Shown: in pieces, positions 61,545-64,000 of the stretch
How positions within the stretch are numbered: the stretch's first letter is position 1
How the letters are laid out: every line of letters starts with the position of its first letter
DNA from: Aliamphritea spongicola
GTDB lineage: Bacteria > Pseudomonadota > Gammaproteobacteria > Pseudomonadales > Balneatricaceae
Assembly (NCBI GenBank): GCA_024347235.1
Contig: AP025283.1
Span: 3,658,001 to 3,722,000, forward strand
DNA: 64,000 nt
Reading direction: 5' to 3'
Notes under the pieces: generated by a model
What the model saw: the letters and a program-made list of their open reading frames with translations, nothing else
Databases searched by the model: none
Told to the model about the DNA's origin: nothing
Program-made: the position numbers and the translations under genes

Positions 61545-61575
61545 GAAAAAGCCAACCTTTCGGTTAGCCTCTTCA
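61545..61575 (-). terminator. Terminator in the tRNA repeat array, type B
   Basis: On the minus strand GGCTAACC-GAAA-GGTTGGC is followed by TTTTTCG. A near-identical hairpin recurs at 61829-61858. It would stop leftward transcription coming from repeat 5. Confidence 0.75.
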
Positions 61576-61586
61576 ATATTTTACGT

Positions 61587-61663
61587 TGGTAGCGGGGGCC
61601 TGAGTTGTACTGACGACCTTCTCCCGGGGTTATAAAGAGTTGAGTCCGACGAGCTACCAGCCT
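61587..61663 (-). repeat. tRNA-fMet-derived repeat 5
   Basis: Reading leftward: AGGCTGGTAGCTCGTCGG, the widened anticodon loop with ACTCTTTATAACCCCGGG, then a T-arm with several changes, and CCCCCGCTACCA. The 5' acceptor strand is missing. Confidence 0.75.
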
Positions 61664-61689
61664 AGTTTGAAAATAAATCTCAAATTTCA

Positions 61690-61725
61690 GACATAAAAAG
61701 CCTATCTTTTCAGATAAGCCTCTCT
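61690..61725 (-). terminator. Terminator in the tRNA repeat array, type A
   Basis: On the minus strand GGCTTATCTGAAAAGATAGGC is followed by a T-run. The same hairpin recurs at 61973-62007 and 62122-62155. Confidence 0.75.
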
Positions 61726-61734
61726 TTATCACGT

Positions 61735-61802
61735 TGGTAGCGGGGGCCAGACTTGAACTGACGACCTTCGCCCGGGGTTATAAAGAGCGAGCCCGACGAG
61801 CT
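61735..61802 (-). repeat. tRNA-fMet-derived repeat 4 (D-arm truncated)
   Basis: It keeps AGCTCGTCGGGCTCG, the same anticodon-loop insert and an intact T-arm and CCA end. The D-arm side stops at AGCTC, and the upstream spacer is of type B. Confidence 0.75.
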
Positions 61803-61869
61803 GTTCTTAAAATACCTACTCCAGAAACGAAAAAGCCAACCTTTCGGTTAGCCTCTTCTGTTTTTACGT

Positions 61870-61945
61870 TGGTAGCGGGGCCAGTCTTGAACTGACGACC
61901 TTCGCCCGGGGTTATAAAGAGTTGAGCCCGACGAGCTACCAGCCT
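61870..61945 (-). repeat. tRNA-fMet-derived repeat 3
   Basis: It has the same layout as repeat 2 with one base fewer in the C-run of the acceptor side. T-arm and CCA are kept; the 5' acceptor strand is missing and the anticodon loop carries the shared insert. Confidence 0.8.
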
Positions 61946-62013
61946 AGTTTGAAAATAAATCTCAAATTTCAGACATAAAAAGCCTATCTTTTCAGATAAG
62001 CCTCTTTTTACGT

Positions 62014-62090
62014 TGGTAACGGGGGCCAGATTTGAACTGACGACCTTCGCCCGGGGTTATAAAGAGTTGAGCCCGACGAGCTACCAGCCT
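62014..62090 (-). repeat. tRNA-fMet-derived repeat 2 (nearest to the intact gene)
   Basis: From AGGCTGGTAGCTCGTCGGG onward it equals the intact tRNA except for the anticodon loop, where ACTCTTTA is inserted after GGGCTCA and CGGGC after TAACCC. The T-arm and ACCA end match. The first 15 or so bases of the tRNA are replaced by AT-rich sequence, so no acceptor stem can form. Confidence 0.85.
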
Positions 62091-62161
62091 AGTTTGAAAA
62101 TAAATCTCAAATTTCAGACATAAAAAAGCCTATCTTTTCAGATAAGCCTCTCTTTTTACGT

Positions 62162-62238
<77 letters not shown>

Positions 62239-62252
62239 TCAACGTGGGGCGT

Positions 62253-62281
62253 ATACTACATACGAGATCGGAGGTTGGCAA
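62253..62281 (-). promoter_or_regulatory. Promoter of the initiator tRNA
   Basis: On the minus strand TTGCCA (62276-62281) and TAGTAT (62253-62258) are 17 bp apart. The GC-rich discriminator that follows (CGCCCCACG) is typical of stringently controlled stable-RNA promoters. Confidence 0.7.
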
Positions 62282-62496
62282 GCGTTATTCTGTAAAATCT
62301 AACAAAAACTATCTTATTACGACAATCAGCCTGTTTATCAGCCAGTTACCGACGGGTGGTTGATATAAGACAGCGAATAACTGCACACTATTTAGCCAGA
62401 GGATTAAGGAATCAGCGAATGCAACCGGTCCTTATTTTAAGCCTGCCGGCTGCATCCCGGGTTCCCTATAACAATAAAAATAAGGAACACCCTGCT

Positions 62497-62991
62497 ATGG
62501 TTAATCAGAGTAATAAACTCATCACTGGCAGCGAGGAATGGTGCAAATTTATCGACCTGTCGATACCTGCCATCAAAGCCCGGGTTGACTCCGGCGCACG
62601 CACTTCTGCTATTCACGCTCTCAATATCAAAACCTTTCAACGCAACGGCAGCTCCTGGGTCAGCTTCGATGTTTACCCCCTGCAAAATAACCGTAAAACC
62701 GTCATAAATTGTGAAGCCCCGATTCATGACCGGCGCACCGTTAAAAGCTCCAGCGGCAGCACAGAGAAGCGTTACGTCATCAAAACCAGTATCGCCATGG
62801 GCGAGCAAAGCTGGGATATAGAGCTTACCCTCACCAACCGCGATGCCATGGGCTACCGGATGTTGCTGGGCCGGGAAGCAATGAAAGGCCGCTTGCTGGT
62901 TGATCCGGAAGAGTCGTTCATGTTCGGCACGCTGGAAGACAGTGAACTGCTGGATCTGTACCGGCCGAAAAATTGCCGAAACGGGGTATGA
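62497..62991 (+). CDS. RimK-associated retropepsin-like protease (COG4067/DUF785)
   Basis: 164 residues from ATG 62497, chosen because AAGGA precedes it and upstream text is unlike the family. IDLSIPAIKARVDSGARTSAIHALNI holds the aspartic protease motif D-S-G-A-x-T; RTVKSSSGSTEKRYVIKTSIAMGEQSWDIELTLTNRDAMGYRMLLGREAMKGRLLVDP completes the retropepsin-like fold (LGR near the end). Its stop overlaps the rimK start, as usual for this pair. Confidence 0.87.
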   Translation: MVNQSNKLITGSEEWCKFIDLSIPAIKARVDSGARTSAIHALNIKTFQRNGSSWVSFDVYPLQNNRKTVINCEAPIHDRRTVKSSSGSTEKRYVIKTSIAMGEQSWDIELTLTNRDAMGYRMLLGREAMKGRLLVDPEESFMFGTLEDSELLDLYRPKNCRNGV

Positions 62992-63880
62992 AAATAGGCG
63001 TTCTGGCCAGTAACCCGAACCTTTACAGTAACCGCCGTATCATTGAAGCCGGTGAAGAACGTGGCCACGAAATGGTCTTCCTGAATATCAAGCACTGTTA
63101 CATGAAAATGGATGCGGACAGACCGGAGGTTCACTACCGGGGCGGTAACGTACTGAATGATCTGGATGCCGTCATTCCCCGCATCCGGCCAAGTATGACC
63201 TTCTATGGCTGTGCCCTGGCCCGTCAGTTTGAATCTATGGGGGTTTACTGTCTGAACACGGCCGCGGCGATTACCCAGTCCCGGATAAACTGCATTCACT
63301 GCAACTGCTGTTCGAAAGCGGCGTGGAAATTCCCATCACCGGTTTTGCAAACTCACCACTGGAAACCACCGACCTGATCAATATGGTTGGCGGAGCGCCG
63401 CTGATCATTAAATTGCTGGAAGGCACACAGGGCCGTGGCGTAGTACTGGCGGAAACCAAAAAGGCGGCCGAGTCGGTAATCAATGCGTTCAAAAGTTTGC
63501 GTGCTGACATTCTGGTTCAGGAATTCATTAAAGAAGCCGCCGGTAAGGATATTCGCTGCTTTGTGGTTGACGGCAAAGTGGTCGCGTCGATTCAGCGGGA
63601 AGCAGAACCCGGTGAGTTCCGTGCCAATATCCATCAGGGCGGTACCGCCAGCCTGATCGTCCCGACAGCGGATGAAAAGCGCATCGCCATTAAAGCCGCT
63701 AAATGCATGGGGCTGAAAGTAGCCGGGGTGGACATTATCCGCTCAGCCAAAGGGCCTTTGCTGCTGGAAGTCAATTCATCTCCCGGGCTGGAAGGTATTG
63801 AAGGGGCTACCGGTAAGAATGTTGCCGGAATGATGATTCAGGCGATAGAAAAGAAACTGAAATGGAAAGTCGCTGAATAA
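62988..63880 (+). CDS. rimK: RimK-type ATP-grasp ligase (one frameshift)
   Basis: About 298 residues. [29 protein letters not shown] opens the pre-ATP-grasp domain; [19 protein letters not shown] follows, then the ATP-grasp core ([80 protein letters not shown] with the metal-binding E-V-N). RimK adds glutamates to the C-terminus of ribosomal protein S6. One base is missing near 63290. ATGA overlap joins it to the protease gene. Confidence 0.93.
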
Positions 63881-63885
63881 ACACA

Positions 63886-63920
63886 TAAAAAGCCGCCGCA
63901 TTTACCCTGCGGCGGCTAAA
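63886..63920. terminator. Hairpin after rimK
   Basis: AGCCGCCGCA and TGCGGCGGCT pair perfectly around 7 bases. The A-run lies on the left, so it is a good terminator for leftward transcription from beyond the window and a weaker one for rimK. Confidence 0.75.
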
Positions 63921-64000
63921 GGACACCTCAACACGTCCCAATCGAATCTCATTCTTTCTCAGATACCCTTTGCCAAAACGCCTGTCTTAACTGTCATTCA

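Noticed and set aside
61449-62160. CRISPR array, because of five regularly spaced repeats.
   Set aside because: The repeats are long tRNA pieces, the spacers are terminator hairpins of only two kinds, and no cas gene is present.

Overview
The window looks like chromosome of a marine, heterotrophic gammaproteobacterium, probably of the Oceanospirillaceae type. This is an inference from gene content: a pyrrolysine-free MttB-type corrinoid methyltransferase with a GbdR-type regulator, a TRAP transporter, phenylalanine/tyrosine catabolism, FecBCD/TonB iron uptake, Cus-type metal efflux and RimK. I see no transposase, integrase or CRISPR array. More than half of the protein genes are broken by one-base shifts, and wherever I could place the shift precisely it fell in or beside a short homopolymer run and was repaired by adding a base. 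I therefore give full gene spans and treat the breaks as probable sequence errors, not pseudogenes.

Layout. (1) 1-2557: end of a class II aldolase gene, a GhrA-like 2-hydroxyacid dehydrogenase and a TauE/SafE permease. (2) 2558-16751: a corrinoid-dependent one-carbon demethylation island. It holds MttB-like methyltransferase, GbdR-like regulator, RamA-like corrinoid activator, methylcorrinoid:tetrahydrofolate methyltransferase, DUF1638 protein, corrinoid protein, GST, 4Fe-4S protein, hydantoinase/ASKHA protein and DUF1289 protein. A small module (3D-domain lipoprotein, ankyrin protein, degenerate Rieske-like protein) sits inside it, and two of its genes are bracketed by identical 33-bp hairpins. 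(3) 17087-18997: MmcQ/YjbR, two GNATs and an unknown membrane-anchored protein. (4) 19124-22590: SigZ-type ECF sigma factor with a GST, divergent from a ChrR-like cupin and a flavin oxidase. (5) 22619-33086: tyrosine/phenylalanine catabolism (maiA, aminotransferase, fah, VOC protein, hpd, MarR regulator, phhA) with a TRAP transporter and LysR regulator embedded. (6) 33157-40652: two paralogous Cache-HAMP-GAF sensors without an output domain, a DUF255 thioredoxin-like protein and an FMN 2-hydroxyacid dehydrogenase. (7) 40698-44766: Zn/Cd P-type ATPase with its MerR regulator and a textbook 19-bp-spaced operator-promoter, DksA-like zinc finger, Ogt and DUF2218. (8) 44783-49917: siderophore ABC importer and TonB receptor behind a Fur box. 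(9) 50043-54115: two-component system, small secreted protein and two cytochromes c. (10) 54194-61235: CusABC-type metal efflux, with CusB carrying a Met/His repeat linker and a CusF-like tail. (11) 61449-62281: initiator tRNA followed by five decayed tRNA-fMet-derived repeats. (12) 62497-63880: retropepsin-like protease and RimK.

How the genes may work together. The island in (2) should take a methyl group from a quaternary amine (glycine betaine is the best guess because of the GbdR-like neighbour) onto a corrinoid protein and then onto tetrahydrofolate, with ATP-dependent reactivation of oxidised corrinoid. The most unusual feature is that five of its proteins carry Arg/Gly- or Arg-rich terminal extensions, on different ends of unrelated folds. 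Spaced TGTCGC-type direct repeats upstream of mttB and of the corrinoid-protein operon are candidate binding sites for the AraC-type regulator.
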